Source of the DNA: Neurospora crassa OR74A
Taxonomy: Eukaryota > Ascomycota > Sordariomycetes > Sordariales > Sordariaceae
Direction of reading: 5' to 3'
NCBI RefSeq assembly: GCF_000182925.2
Contig: NC_026505.1
Span: 1,674,001-1,738,000 of the forward strand
DNA length: 64,000 bases
Within the stretch, counting starts at the first letter, position 1; each line of letters starts with the position of its first letter. Both the position numbers and the translations under genes were made by a program. The notes below the pieces were generated by a model. The model was not told the DNA's origin and did no database searches. It saw nothing but the letters and a program-made list of their open reading frames with translations. This document shows positions 23,561 through 34,888 of this stretch, in pieces.

Positions 23561-24225
23561 AAACGCTAAATAAAATAAGAAATAGAAAAGGAAAGTAGCT
23601 TAATTTAATATAAGATACTAATAAAATACTAAATAGAATATAGCCCGCATTTTCCATTATCGCCCCAAATAAAAAAATCCTTAGTAGCGTCCGCTATTAT
23701 TAATATAAAATTGGAACCTACAACTTTAAAAGGAGTATTTCTACGTACTACCGCACCTATCGATAATATTCGTAAATACTACCTTATATTATTTATTTAT
23801 AATCCTCCTTCGCAAATTCTAATAATTCGTCCAACTTTCTATTTAGCGACGCTAATTTCCTATTAACCGACTAATATTAAGGATTATAGTTACAACCGGA
23901 GGAGGGGGGGATATAAATAGGAATATTCGGCGTAGAAATATTTATAAGAGAATTAAAGGGGGCCGCTAAATTAATATTAATATTAATATTACTAATATTA
24001 TAGTAGCCTAATTTTAAATAGCCCTTATAATTAAAGTTAGGAATACGAAGTATCCTAAGCAATATTGTAGGGAGATTATTATTAATTAGGTATACCTATA
24101 TTATAATTTAAAACGCCGCTATAGAATAATACAACTACTATAAGAGGAGGGTAGGTAAAGGGCTATTAATATTAGTAAAGCGTACAATCTTAATTACTAT
24201 ATTCTATATAACGTTCCGCAAATTA
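23561..24225. other. Decayed interior of the retrotransposon
   Basis: AT-rich with scattered coding-like pieces in several frames, none assignable. It ends at a gap. Confidence 0.4.
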
Positions 24226-24325
24226 NNNNNNNNNNNNNNNNNNNNNNNNNNNNNNNNNNNNNNNNNNNNNNNNNNNNNNNNNNNNNNNNNNNNNNNNNNN
24301 NNNNNNNNNNNNNNNNNNNNNNNNN
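24226..24325. other. Assembly gap, 100 N
   Basis: A placeholder gap. The right side starts with a run of G. Confidence 1.
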
Positions 24326-25189
24326 GGGGGGGGTAGATATAATAATAAAAGTAAGGATAAAAAGAAGAAAAAGAAGAGAGGCGAAGAAGGTAGGCGGAAG
24401 GGGCGTTATATAAACGAAGGAGGAGGTCCTTATATAAATATAAATTAAAATAAATAAATATAATTTTAAGCGGGCAAATATAAAATAATGTAGGGTAAGA
24501 AGAGTATTAAATAATTATATAGGTAATAGGAAAGGGTAAATAGAAGGATAAAACGAAGGTAATAATTAAAAAGGGAAGGATAGAATAAATAAATAATAAT
24601 AGTGGTTATAAAAAAGTAAAAAAGAAAAATAGAAAATAGGAAAGTATATAATTCGGATTATAATAAAGAGAGTAAGGGTAATAATTAAAAGTCGTACTAT
24701 TAGAATAAAGAAAGTAATATAAAAAACGAAGCAAAGGTAACGGGGAGGCGATTAAGAAAGAATAATATAAATAAAGAAAATTTATAGAAGAAGTAGTATA
24801 TAAAGTTATAAGAAGCGAAAAAAGGAAATAAAGGTCCCGAAGATAGAACTTATAGGGAGGGGGATCGTATTTAAATATCGCAATAAATTATAATAAACAC
24901 AAACAATTAAATAGAGAATAGCTTATAAGAGGAGCCTCGGTTTTAATTATATAAGTATTATACAATAGATATAAATAATAGAAGATACCCTACAAAAGTA
25001 TTAAATTATACTATAAGCGCGGATAATAGAGAATATTTAGTAAAAGGAATTACGGGACGTAATTATATTAGTATCCTAAGGTATTTATTAATATTTTTAA
25101 ATTTAATATAATACTCCTTGTTAAATAAAACAATACTCACTACTTCGTACGCCTATAGAATAATAATTTTAATAACAATCGGGAACCCG
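24326..25189. other. Purine-rich decayed interior of the retrotransposon, with a second polypurine-like site
   Basis: A lysine/glutamate-type purine-rich tract is followed at about 24838-24872 by GATAGAACTTATAGGGAGGG and GATCGTATT. This closely parallels the true 3' polypurine context (GATAGAACTTATAAGGGGGG then GATTGTATT) at 25835-25863. It is either a duplicated 3' end or the border of a further nested element. Confidence 0.5.
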
Positions 25190-25680
25190 ACTAATTTCTT
25201 AAATTTAATACTAATTTTATATCCGCATTAGAATTTATAAGAATAAATATTACAATACCGATATTCTAGCGGGCGGAACGCTAGCGCTTTAAATCTAATA
25301 CTAGTTTTGTATCTATACTAAAATTTATAAGAATAAATATTATAATACTAATATTCTAGCGGGCAGTACGCTAAATAATTAAATTTAATACCAGTTTCGT
25401 ATCCGCGCTAGAATTTAAGAAAATAAACATTACAATACTAATATTCTAATAAGCAACTCACTACATTTAGAACTCGTAAGAATAAATATCGTAATGCCGA
25501 TATTCTAACGGGCAATTTTATTACTATATTTAGAGCTCGTAAAAATGGATATTACAATACCAATATTCGGGCGGGCGGCTTCGTATCTACATTTAGAATT
25601 TAGGAGAAAGGACATTACAATACTAATATTCTAGCGGGCGGCTCGCCGGCGGCGAAGCGGCTATAATATTTAAAATATAG
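25190..25680. repeat. Tandem repeat, about 5-6 copies of 70-110 bp
   Basis: Each unit contains a conserved segment like AATAAATATTACAATACTAA followed by TATTCTAGCGGGC. Unit length varies. The array lies just upstream of the polypurine tract in the retrotransposon 3' region. Confidence 0.8.
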
Positions 25681-25860
25681 TATTGGCAATTATTATAAAT
25701 AATAATTCGCTGGAACTAAGGGGCGAGGATATTGCACCTTCGCTAGTAATATAGCCCGATAATATTATAATAGTATAATACTAATGCCCTCTACTATTTA
25801 ACTAAAATTTATTATAAATTGTAAAAGTTCTAAGGATAGAACTTATAAGGGGGGGGATTG

Positions 25861-26200
25861 TATTAGGAGGCTAAAAATTTATATATAAAAGTACCTTAGC
25901 GGCTACTACTCCCCTTCGTTAACCGATGTATAGGATTACTAATAATAACGCTTATATTGGGTTAGGCTCGCGGGAAGGATAATCCGGCACCGCGCCGAAG
26001 CGCTAGACTAGTATAAGGCTCTATAATACTCGTTAGCGGATAAATAGAGTTTGTACAGGTATAAAAGAGGCTTAACGAAGCATAATTTATTGTAGTCGGT
26101 AACTATTAATACATCTTTAGATTGACCCCTAACTTACCGTCCCCTACGTATGGCCACGACCGTAGTCACCTCAGCCTACCTTTCGCCTACGTTCCTAATA
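25861..26200 (+). repeat. 3' LTR of the nested retrotransposon
   Basis: A 340-bp LTR from TATTAGGAGG to TTCCTAATA. It is much less AT-rich than the interior. It contains GGTATAAAAGAGG at about 26057-26069, a plausible TATA box for the element's own transcript. Confidence 0.75.
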
Positions 26201-26205
26201 AGTAG
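26201..26205. repeat. Right target-site duplication of the nested retrotransposon
   Basis: AGTAG, the partner of AATAG at 21106-21110. Confidence 0.65.
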
Positions 26206-27290
26206 TTAATTCGCTTCTTAATCGACTAACGGCCCTACGCGAAATTCGATCTTTATATTAATATCCCTATATTGTAATAGGAAATTATATAAAGTAATAG
26301 TATAAATAATAATATAAGCGTAGGTTCGAGCGGAATATTTAAGAGCAGTCCGATAAATCGCCTATTTTCGAACGACTATACCTTAGGCAATTTTAATAAT
26401 TATATAGAGCTCGCTATACAACTAATTAAACAACTCCTCCTTACAACGTATATTGATATTATATAAATAGTATCGAATACTTATATATATCCCTAATAAT
26501 CTCTTTTTACAACCGAAGGCTAAATTAGCAATATAATACTACCCTTCTAATATTAAAAAGTTATTTAAAATAGCGTTGTAGAAGATCCGGTTGTTATACG
26601 TTAAACCCTCCTAATTAATATAGATATATATAAACCGGCCCGCTATATCAATTACATTAAATATATTCTAAGAGATAAATTTCTTATAATAAATATAAGT
26701 AGTTTATTTACTCTTAGGCACCTTCGTAGCGAAATACTTTCTATTAATAGTATTAAAATAATATTTAAAATATAGGAAATATCTAGAAGATATCCGGATC
26801 TTATCCTAGGTTTTAGGGGTAGGAGGTACTACAATTATAATTACTAACTACCTTAACGTTAAAATAACTTTATAGAAGATTCTAGTATAGTGAATTAGGT
26901 TAATAATATATAGTATAGTATTAAAGGCTATTAATTTATAGACGGTCTTTATACTATAATAGTAATTTTAAGCAATTGCGTTTATAATTTCGCCCTAACC
27001 AAGAATTTTGAACGCTATTAATAATTTAAATAGGGTAGGAATCTATTTACTATCTTCCAACCTACCCTTGCAAATAAAGTGGTTATAGAACTCTTAGAAT
27101 ATTGTCTTCCTTATTCGAAAGTATTTCTAGAAGTTATATAGCGGTAATTAATAGAGAGCTTCCTAAATTCGCTTATACGGTTCAATATACGATATATTAT
27201 AGTGTAATTGAAGATTAGGGATAGAAGGGATAAGATTATATCGCTAAATAATAGATACAATAATTCCAACTATATCTATTTATTACTAAA
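26206..27290 (-). pseudogene. PIF/Harbinger-type DDE transposase relic, interrupted by the retrotransposon
   Basis: A single minus-strand frame runs from about 27240 to the retrotransposon border with stops only at expected Gln positions. Recognisable blocks in order are: an N-terminal helical domain with FRIRKTIF-EFYNHF; then IAFKILG-GE; then KYFATKVPKSK; then the DIAGRFIYIYIN stretch; then ANLAFGCKKRLLG; then KEELFN. These follow the DDE_4 (Harbinger endonuclease) order. The first Asp codon (26743-26745) now reads AAT, the second (26593-26595) AAC, and the expected Glu (26392-26394) AAA, all explained by G-to-A change. It would have cut and pasted the element in the nucleus. The C-terminal end lies across the insertion at 20988-21105. 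Confidence 0.87.
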
Positions 27291-27825
27291 TATTTTCTAC
27301 TATATCGTCGTCAACCTTATTTTTAAATATAAGTAGTACTATAGTAATAAAAGTATTATTAATAAAAAGAATATTTTCAAAGTAGTTTTATAAAAGAAAT
27401 TTAAACCGGTCTTTAAAAAAGATAAATAAGTTATTGCTATCTATTTTACTAGTATTGAAATTTAAAAGTATAATATACGGGTGAAAAAGGATAACTCATT
27501 ATTAAAATAGGGGATGGGGTTCTTATAGGGAACTATAGAGGTATAAGCGTTGACCAACTACGTTGAAATCCTTAGAGTATAGGGTATTGTAGAGTGTAGA
27601 CTATAAGCATATAGCATACTACGGTTCTCAGAGGCTGGTCTGCATTTTAGTAATTTTGTACGGCGATGCTAAATCTGTACGGTTTTCTAGTTATATATAA
27701 CCCTAACCCGGCCAAGGCTGAACGAGGTTAATATAAGGGGGTTGTAGATTACATTTTTGTACGGCAACCAACTAAATAATCGCTATTTTGTACGGTTATT
27801 GTATAGAAATAGCCGTATGAGGCGG
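27291..27825. other. Right subterminal region of the giant element with TGTACGG repeats
   Basis: Four copies of TGTACGG (27657, 27676, 27758, 27789) point the same way toward the right end, plus CCGTATGA and CTGTACG near the terminal repeat. Less AT-rich than the interior. Likely transposase or ORF1-protein binding sites (inference). Confidence 0.6.
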
Positions 27826-27859
27826 TTTATACGGCAACTGTACGAGAACAAACGCAGCC
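27826..27859. repeat. Right terminal inverted repeat
   Basis: Reverse complement of the left repeat with one A/G difference. It ends AACGCAGCC and is followed by TTA at 27860-27862. Confidence 0.93.
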
Positions 27860-27862
27860 TTA

Positions 27863-30800
27863 AATGGTGCAAGCGGGAAAGCGCTGCGGTGTGAGTGAGG
27901 ATGTGACACGCACATGGGATGCAACTTCCTGATTTATAATTACATATCCGTCGTATTCACCCAAGCGATATTCACATTGATCTGTTTAGGCTCTCCCTTA
28001 ATGCCGTATAATACTGTGGCTTAATGTTGGTTCCGGTCTTGGGGTGAGGGCTGTTTCTCCAGTGTTTATTATCTGCCGCGGAAAAGTTCGACCCAGGCTG
28101 TACTGAACGGAAAGAGTACTCAGGTGGAAACCGACCACAGTTGGCTATTGCAGTAAGAAAGCTTCCACGCGTCGTGCTCAGACACAGGAACTGTAGGACT
28201 TGAGAAGTTCTAGTGATGGATTTATTGGAGACGTTTTCCGCGTATTAGAGTGGTACTTGTTTTGTGTGGGCGTGGGAAAAAGATATGAGAGACGGACTGT
28301 ATGTTGAACGAGTGTCAACTTGAACCTGAGATCCGAGAAAACAGGAATGCGCGGAGTTCTTTCTGGTGACAGTGTCCACATGAAACAAATCATGATGGAA
28401 ATGTTGAAGATGCCGATATGGATAACATCGGATTCCGGGAACCAAAGAGTCCATATGGACTCCAGTCGCGGGAGCGATACTCTCTGTGATCCCCACGGAT
28501 GTCCGGTCTATCTAGTCCATGTAGCTCGCTATGAGGTATCTGAACGGCTAGAAAACTGTTGTCGAGTGTGTGTATACCAAAGGTTCCATGATAACTTAGC
28601 CGCTCCCAAGCCAACATGAATGTGTGCGGGGGTAATCATCAGCCTTTACAATCCTGTTGCCAAAATGTTTTCGCAAGAACTGGCGAGTGCGAAAGAAGGT
28701 CGAGGCTCGGTCGATGGCAAGAGCGGGACAGGGATGTGAGGACATCAAGTGCCCAAAGCTAGCGCTACTACGGTGACATTTCCAACGCTTATCCGCTGTT
28801 AGGGTGGGCTGTACTAACCCTGCATTGGCTTGCTCACTGGTGATCCAGGGCTGAACTGGAGGGCTCAATAAGGCAGTGCTAACGCTGAGCTAGGCTGCTT
28901 TAGTCGTCCGTGTTATCGCCTTACTAGCCTCTCATTTTCTGGCACCTCCTCAGCGGGCACTTCACATTCGTGATTTCGATCCCGAAACAACATCCGCAGT
29001 ATCGCGGCATCGTGCAGCTCTGGTCAGCACCAGGCACGTCAGTACGATCCAGAATCTGTCTTTTGCACTGGATCAAGCTGCATTCCATTGACCGATCCGT
29101 CCACGATCGGTAATCCCAAGCTAAACAACCAGCGCAACCTCGAGTCCCTCAACCCCTTCCGAAGATTGCGCGCCCGGCCGCCCAATGGCAGTAACAAATC
29201 GATGACAAGCGAGTTCTGGCGCATTCATTCCGATGCCAATAATACAATCTAAGACAATCAAATTGGATGGAATCTCATGCCCTAGACAGCAACCACGCCG
29301 TGGCGATCCGTCTCCTTCGTTCCGGAACCTCGCGCCGCCGAACTGCGTCAGTCGCCGTAGAGAATCGAAGCAATTAGCGACTGCAAATGGCCTCCTTCCC
29401 TCGTACTCACGGCAGATTGACGAAGCACCAAGCAATATGCGCCGATACCCTATCCAAGTCGCCCAACTGTGGTTCGCCGGCCTCGTTGCGACTTTAGCCT
29501 GTGGCCCGCGCCCACTCCGACCACGATAATAGAAGAAGGAATACGAGCGTAAAAGAAGAAAGGAAATCACACAGTTACCGACTCATGGGGTTTTTGCTGT
29601 CTGCCATCACTGCATCATTGCATCTGGCACTGGGCGCGCTAGTCTACACTTCACAAGGTTCCCTTTGCCGAGTTACGGCCGTGTGTTGTCGTCTGTTGTG
29701 CTCCCCGTACGCACCCGCGCCCGCAGCCGGCCACCCGCTTCATGATCAATCTTCTCGATCCCCCACGTCAGAAAAGTCACGGCAGGCACAATCTTCACGG
29801 CCTGGGGCTCAGCGAGTGTCCCATGGCCTCCCTCAACGACGAGGGTAACCCATCCTTCGTGCAAAGATCTCGGCCTTCCGGTCTGCAGGCGCACCATGGA
29901 GACCAGCATTGACAGCATGCTACCCTTCAATAGCCTATGCCGTGCTTCCTCGGGTTTCAAAAAAGCACCCACCGTGCCTCTATCATCTCGGATCAGAACT
30001 TACAGTAAATGGGGAAGACACCATAAGGCCAACACCGCTCCTTTGAGGCTTGATCCATCGTCAACCCCGCCAAAAAGAGCCTCTGGAAAAGCGGCGTTGC
30101 CGTGGCTCCACGACTGTGCAAGCCACCACAGTTACAGTCATCACTTATGCAATATCATCCACGCTGTGGTACGCTTCGGCACTTCTCCGGCCTTCTCGAG
30201 CGAGTTTTGACCTTGCACAAATCATCAGCCTCCGGGGACGGCGCAATCATGGGACCGAATTGCGGGGAGATAACTAACCGATCTACACGAGCGACCTGCC
30301 AGTAGCTGGAGAGAAACGAGGCGATACCGATGCCTTAACTGCGACATCTGAACGCCAAGTTGACTGTCGAGTACGCTAGGTTAACGGAAGGATGTCTATC
30401 CGAGAGTCCATGTATGACCGGCGTGGGCTTCTGGTTTGACGGTATCCGAAGTTGGACTTGAGGACGGTGTCTGGTAAGTTTGCCATCTTCAACTTAAACT
30501 TACCACTCATCTGATTGGTCTTCTCTCTTTGGAACTCTAAGCACCGTGCCTCTATAATATCAAGTGGATAGATAGGGCAGAAATAGCAGATCACTGCTCG
30601 GGCAGCGGCCTTTTGGTGCCAACCAAGAGGACGTTTACAGTGCCTCCTGCAGAGTCCCGTGCAACGATGAACCTCCACCATGGCCAAGGTGGCGCTTCAT
30701 GTCTCTCGGAAGGGTAAAATCCCGCCTAAAGCGGGAAGTGAATACCTAGCTTTCCCAGTGACCCAGACCATGTGTCGATGTCCCGTCTTAATATTCTGGT

Positions 30801-33426
30801 TCCCTTGAGCATTTGTATTTGGGAGCATATTAACTCGAACATGCGCACTTTCACCACTTGGTCTCGTATCCCTTCGCTGCCATTATCTTATTGATTTTAT
30901 GAATCCTCTTCTATGCAAAAGGGTTGGACACCCGGGCAGCGACCAGGTGTTGGTGCACCCTAGGGATTTCGGTATCATCCCGCGTTCATCCCTCCCTCCC
31001 ATGGACATGGATACACCTTACCTCTACCCACGAGAATCGATCAAGTAGTACGGCCAAGAGCAAGCCTTATCAAGAGTTGTCTGACACAGACTTCCCAGTG
31101 GATGGCAACCGAGAGTGTGAACCGCAATATGTATCCCGCCCCTCTCTTTAACAACACGCAGGGACACATTGTCTGGCCACCCTCCCTCGCTTTCGGAAGC
31201 ATCTGATTGGGCTGGGCGATGTCGATGTACCATGTACCATCCTGTAAGGGTAATGAGGCAGCACACACACAGTCTGAACATGTCCAGCTTACACGTGCAG
31301 CGGTTTAATCCCGAAAAAGGCAACCGTTACGATCCGATTCACACCCTCTTCCTCAGCTCCTATAATGCTGGCCTCGGATAGGTCAAGAAGGACACTCCAC
31401 TTCACTTACAAGAGCTCTTCGACAGACAGGGGTATACACCTCCCTGCAGGCAGCTACCTTGTAGGCAACATACCTAGGTATACACCCCCGTCTGTTACCT
31501 TCGTATCCATGCCATTGGAGGAGGCTTGTCTAAGCTTGAAGGGAAGCTAGCTACGCTCGGACTTTTTGAAGCTTATTCTGACACCGTCTCATCGGCTGGG
31601 AGTCCAATGCATGGCAACTGTATCGACCATGATTGCCCGCATCAAACCAGCACAACATTACTCTCTTTGAACCGTTTCTTGCTTCGTGTTTTATTAAAAA
31701 CTTCGGGGGTAATGATCGTCAATACGTGAAACCTAACCCAGTAGCCATTAATAGTGTAGGAGCCTCTTTAGACTCCTATTCTGGACGATAATGGTTATGC
31801 CAAGGTCCATGTCAACAACCAGTCGTTTCCCCTTTTCTCATTCACAAGCATTACCAATACCAATCTTATCCAATAAACTATCTTCCAATGCTCAACAACA
31901 GCTTCCCGCTGATAATTACTGGATAACGAAGAAACACACAGAGGAAAAAAAAGAAAAAAAAAAAAAAAAAGAAAGAAAAACCCTCGAAATCGGTGCGGCT
32001 AAACCCTACGCTTACATGTACCTAATGCAGAGCGGATTTGTTTCTCAACTTCAAGGTACTGTAACCTCGGGATTACACATTACCAAACCTACCGACTCAC
32101 TGCCGACTTCCAGCTGCCACCGGGATTCTTACGTGGGATTCTGGAACTTTGGAAGAGAGTAAGCCATGATCAAACGGGGCGTACCAAAGTTGGAAGTCTA
32201 CGGAACCAGGAAACAGTATCATAGCAGAAGAAGAAAAAAGGAAAAAAAAAAACGTTCCATGATGACAATAGCTTGCTTGATATGGGTTTATATGGGTCGT
32301 GTTACACACACACGCACACACACAAGGTACGTTTTTCTTCTCTTTACTTTTTTTTCTTTTATACTACTTCCCTCTGCGCCTCTTGTGTTTGTGTAACTGT
32401 ACTCCATATCAAGCAAGGTTGGCAACCAAAGTCACGCTCGCTGAGTAGTTGTTCTTAACATGAGTACCAGATAGACATATATCACTTGGAATGAAAGCCC
32501 AAACACACATAAAGTTCTCAGACTGTCGGAGAAAGTGCCAGTTGTTTTGCAACTGAAAGGACTAGGTCTACCTAGCTAGACATTATTACATGATGAAAGA
32601 GTACAGCAGCAGCAGCATCTTCCATGGGAATCTTGGGCATTCTGAAAGGTGTATCTTCACTGAGCACACTTTTTTTTTTCTTTTTCTTGACCAGTACATT
32701 ATACATGGAGCAAAGGTTAAGGCCATGGATATACTTACTCAACTTAATATGGGCATCTTCTTAATTGCGAGTTTCCCAACCTATACAAACCGCTTTTTCC
32801 ACGCAGTGATTTATATCACCACCAAGTTTGACCAAGTTTCTGCCACTTTCTTGATCTACCTACCAATCTTTATCACGCTCTGAAAATCAGCATCGATGAG
32901 CGCAGACATTGTCGAGAAAGAATGGATCACTGGTTGTTTAAACAACCTGAACAACAGTCTCTTGATTTGTGCTAGATGCTCTACCACGCCACGGCGATAC
33001 CTAGCCTTTATCGTGCTCCTGCCGTGTCTTGACTTTTCCCGCCTCATCATCATATCACCATGGTAACCATAACCATGCCTATCGGGGCTCAGGCTCTCAC
33101 CGACTTCAACCCCATGTTCCATCCTAATCCATGCTTTTTACATTGTGCTTTATATGGTATATGTGTGCCTGCGATATTTTGCACAACGTCGGAAACTTTT
33201 TTAGCCCATAGCAGCAGCTCATGCCAACGTGATATAATCTATCCCCCACGTTTCGTTGATGACCCATGCGGTGTCTTGCTATATTGGTTGTGTGTGTGTG
33301 TTTTAGTATACGTTCGTGCATCTGTCTGACAAATCGACAGGAGCACAAAGACACAGGTTGGTATATGAAACTGGAAGCACGCTGCACAGCTCCCTTCCCA
33401 GATCGAGCTTGCACGACTTCTTCACA
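27863..33426. other. No supportable gene
   Basis: Base composition returns to normal at once outside the inverted repeat. Open frames such as 29121-29570 (minus) overlap equally long frames on the other strand and match nothing. Poly-A tracts occur at about 31950-31980 and 32240-32252, and a (CA)n tract at 32305-32323. Confidence 0.45.
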
Positions 33427-33452
33427 GGGGGGGGGGGGGGGGGGGGGGGGGG
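33427..33452 (+). repeat. Poly-G tract of 26 bases
   Basis: An uninterrupted run of 26 G on the plus strand, able to form G-quadruplex structure and prone to slippage. Confidence 0.97.
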
Positions 33453-34009
33453 AAACACAGAGAAACAAATCAGGACAGGAGTACAAGAGACTCGACTCGA
33501 AACTCGAAACAAATAGAAATGGAATTCAGCACCTGATACTACCTAGGTAGTAGGTAATACCAGGGCCTTCAATCATTGCAATGGTAAAAGTTAAGAAGAA
33601 AGATAGAAAGGAAAAACAAAAGATATGCCCCATGTGAGGCTGTGATGGCAGCGACCAGACTCCCCAGCATGATCAAGTGAAATGGGTATTCCAGCAAAAC
33701 GCATGGTTTTTTTTTCATCCCTAAAACCATCAAAAGGTTCGCTTCTATAAATGACCAAGGCATCTTCTTGCGGTCTTTCCCTCCAGCCAACCAGCCAGCT
33801 ACCTCTAGCCCTGTAAATGTGCGCTTGTGTGTACGGTATGAATACATAACGCCGGCTTGCGCTAGAGCATGGCGGTCTTCTTGAATAGATTTTTGTTTGA
33901 TGAGATGAACCTGTGGACATTTTGCAGAGAGATGCCGTCGCCGAAACACGCTTTCCAATCCTCCTGGAGGACATTTTGGATTTCTGGCCCTGTGCTAGCC
34001 GATTTGTCT

Positions 34010-34282
34010 CCCTCAAGTTGAGCATACGAGCCTTAAATCTCGACTTGACGCCGAGTGTAGAGTTGGTACCCGTGCCAACGTATAAACGGCTGGACGTTGA
34101 CCCTCTTTCTCCCAAATTAAAAGATAGACACCCCATTGCTGGTGGCCTTGGGGAGGGAGGGTCGGTCCAAAGAGGTCCCAACTCCTCGAAGGCGAAGGAG
34201 ACGGGATACCCGTTGCCGGCGAAAGCAGGCCTTGGGAAGACACCCAAGCAAGATTTGGATGAGGTGTAGGAGTGGAAGACAT
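34010..34282 (-). pseudogene. Possible remnant of a fungal GIY-YIG-like domain protein, frameshifted
   Basis: From an ATG at 34282 the minus strand reads a Ser/Pro-rich leader, then WGVYLLIWEKEGQRPAVY. Two bases later, in another frame, it reads YVGTGTNSTLGVKSRFKA. Together these resemble a GVY ... YVGSG pattern that I associate with GIY-YIG-related fungal hypothetical proteins. The frame change is at about 34079-34085, where TATA could be a TA duplication. The rest of the domain is not readable. The resemblance is from memory and weak. Confidence 0.3.
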
Positions 34283-34888
34283 CACTTTGTTGTTGTTTGG
34301 CTCGATTTACGAAAAAGTCTGTTGGTGTACGGTAGGTGCGAAGGTGGCGTTGTTGTAGGTCTGCCCGAAGTGATGGAAAAAGCCTTGATGTTGACCAGAC
34401 GAGTGGATGTCGTTTTCCCCTTCCAAAACGAGGAAAAGGTTGACAACTTCGCACCCAAAACACATGGCCTTATGGGACCAGTGTCAATGAAGCCCATAAT
34501 GCTGTGATGTGTTGTGTATTCGTGTGTTTTGTTTTTGTGACAAGAAGTTGTGGGTGGGTCTTTCACGGTGGTTCACACGCTTTAATCGGCACTCAAGTAA
34601 AGTTGCTGTTTTCTCGAGTGGTGCCCTTTTGGGGCTGGCGTTATATTGGGTAAATCCTCCCAGAAATACAAATGACAGATGAATTGATTTTTAGGAGGGA
34701 TGATGGCGCAAATCTGTTTTTGAGAGACTTGCACACACACCGACAGACACCTTCGCCAGTATGGCGACTGGACTCGCAAATCGCATCTTCATCTTTGCTT
34801 TCCTCCCGAGAGAGAAACCACCTGGTGATCCAACACCAGATGCTGCTGCTGTTGATTTTGTTGAGTGGTCGTAGACGGAGGCTGGAAA
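34283..34888. other. Intergenic
   Basis: No gene supported. This lies downstream of the AflR-like gene. Confidence 0.4.

Larger units (their letters stand above)
21111..26200 (+). mobile_element. RIP-inactivated Ty3/gypsy-type LTR retrotransposon nested in the transposase gene
   Basis: The left end reads TATTAGGAGGCTAA and is cut by a gap after 15 bases. The same sequence starts the right LTR at 25861, directly after a polypurine tract (AAGGGGGGGGA, 25847-25857). The right LTR ends TTCCTAATA at 26200, giving short terminal inverted repeats TATTAGG/CCTAATA. Five-base duplications flank the element. A plus-strand reverse transcriptase relic at 22370-22953 gives orientation and family. The interior carries three of the four gaps and several tandem arrays, so length and gene content are incomplete; I cannot place gag, RNase H or integrase with confidence. 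Confidence 0.82.
15487..27859 (-). mobile_element. RIP-inactivated PIF/Harbinger-type DNA transposon with a nested LTR retrotransposon
   Basis: The ends are 34-bp inverted repeats beginning GGCTGCGTTT with one A/G mismatch. They are flanked by TTA at 15484-15486 and 27860-27862, the 3-bp TWA-type target duplication typical of PIF/Harbinger elements. Inside are a relic transposase of the DDE_4 type on the minus strand (oriented from the right end) and a multi-exon relic on the plus strand at the left, matching the usual two-gene Harbinger plan. The interior is strongly AT-rich with many TAG/TAA stops where CAG/CAA would be expected, which is RIP. Without the nested 5.09-kb retrotransposon the element would be about 7.3 kb, apart from gap uncertainty. 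It contains all four 100-N gaps. No part can still encode an active protein. Confidence 0.87.

Noticed and set aside
23214-23657. 147-codon minus-strand frame
   Set aside because: It is a translation of an A-rich tandem repeat, giving only Phe, Tyr, Ile, Leu and Ser; not a protein.
25190-25680. Regularly spaced repeats that could suggest a CRISPR array
   Set aside because: Repeats are degenerate, of variable length and tandem, with no unique spacers; the host is a eukaryote.
33591-34463. 290-codon open frame on the minus strand
   Set aside because: It overlaps equally good frames on both strands, mixes low-complexity basic stretches, and only one short part (YVGTGTN...) looks protein-like, joined to another frame.
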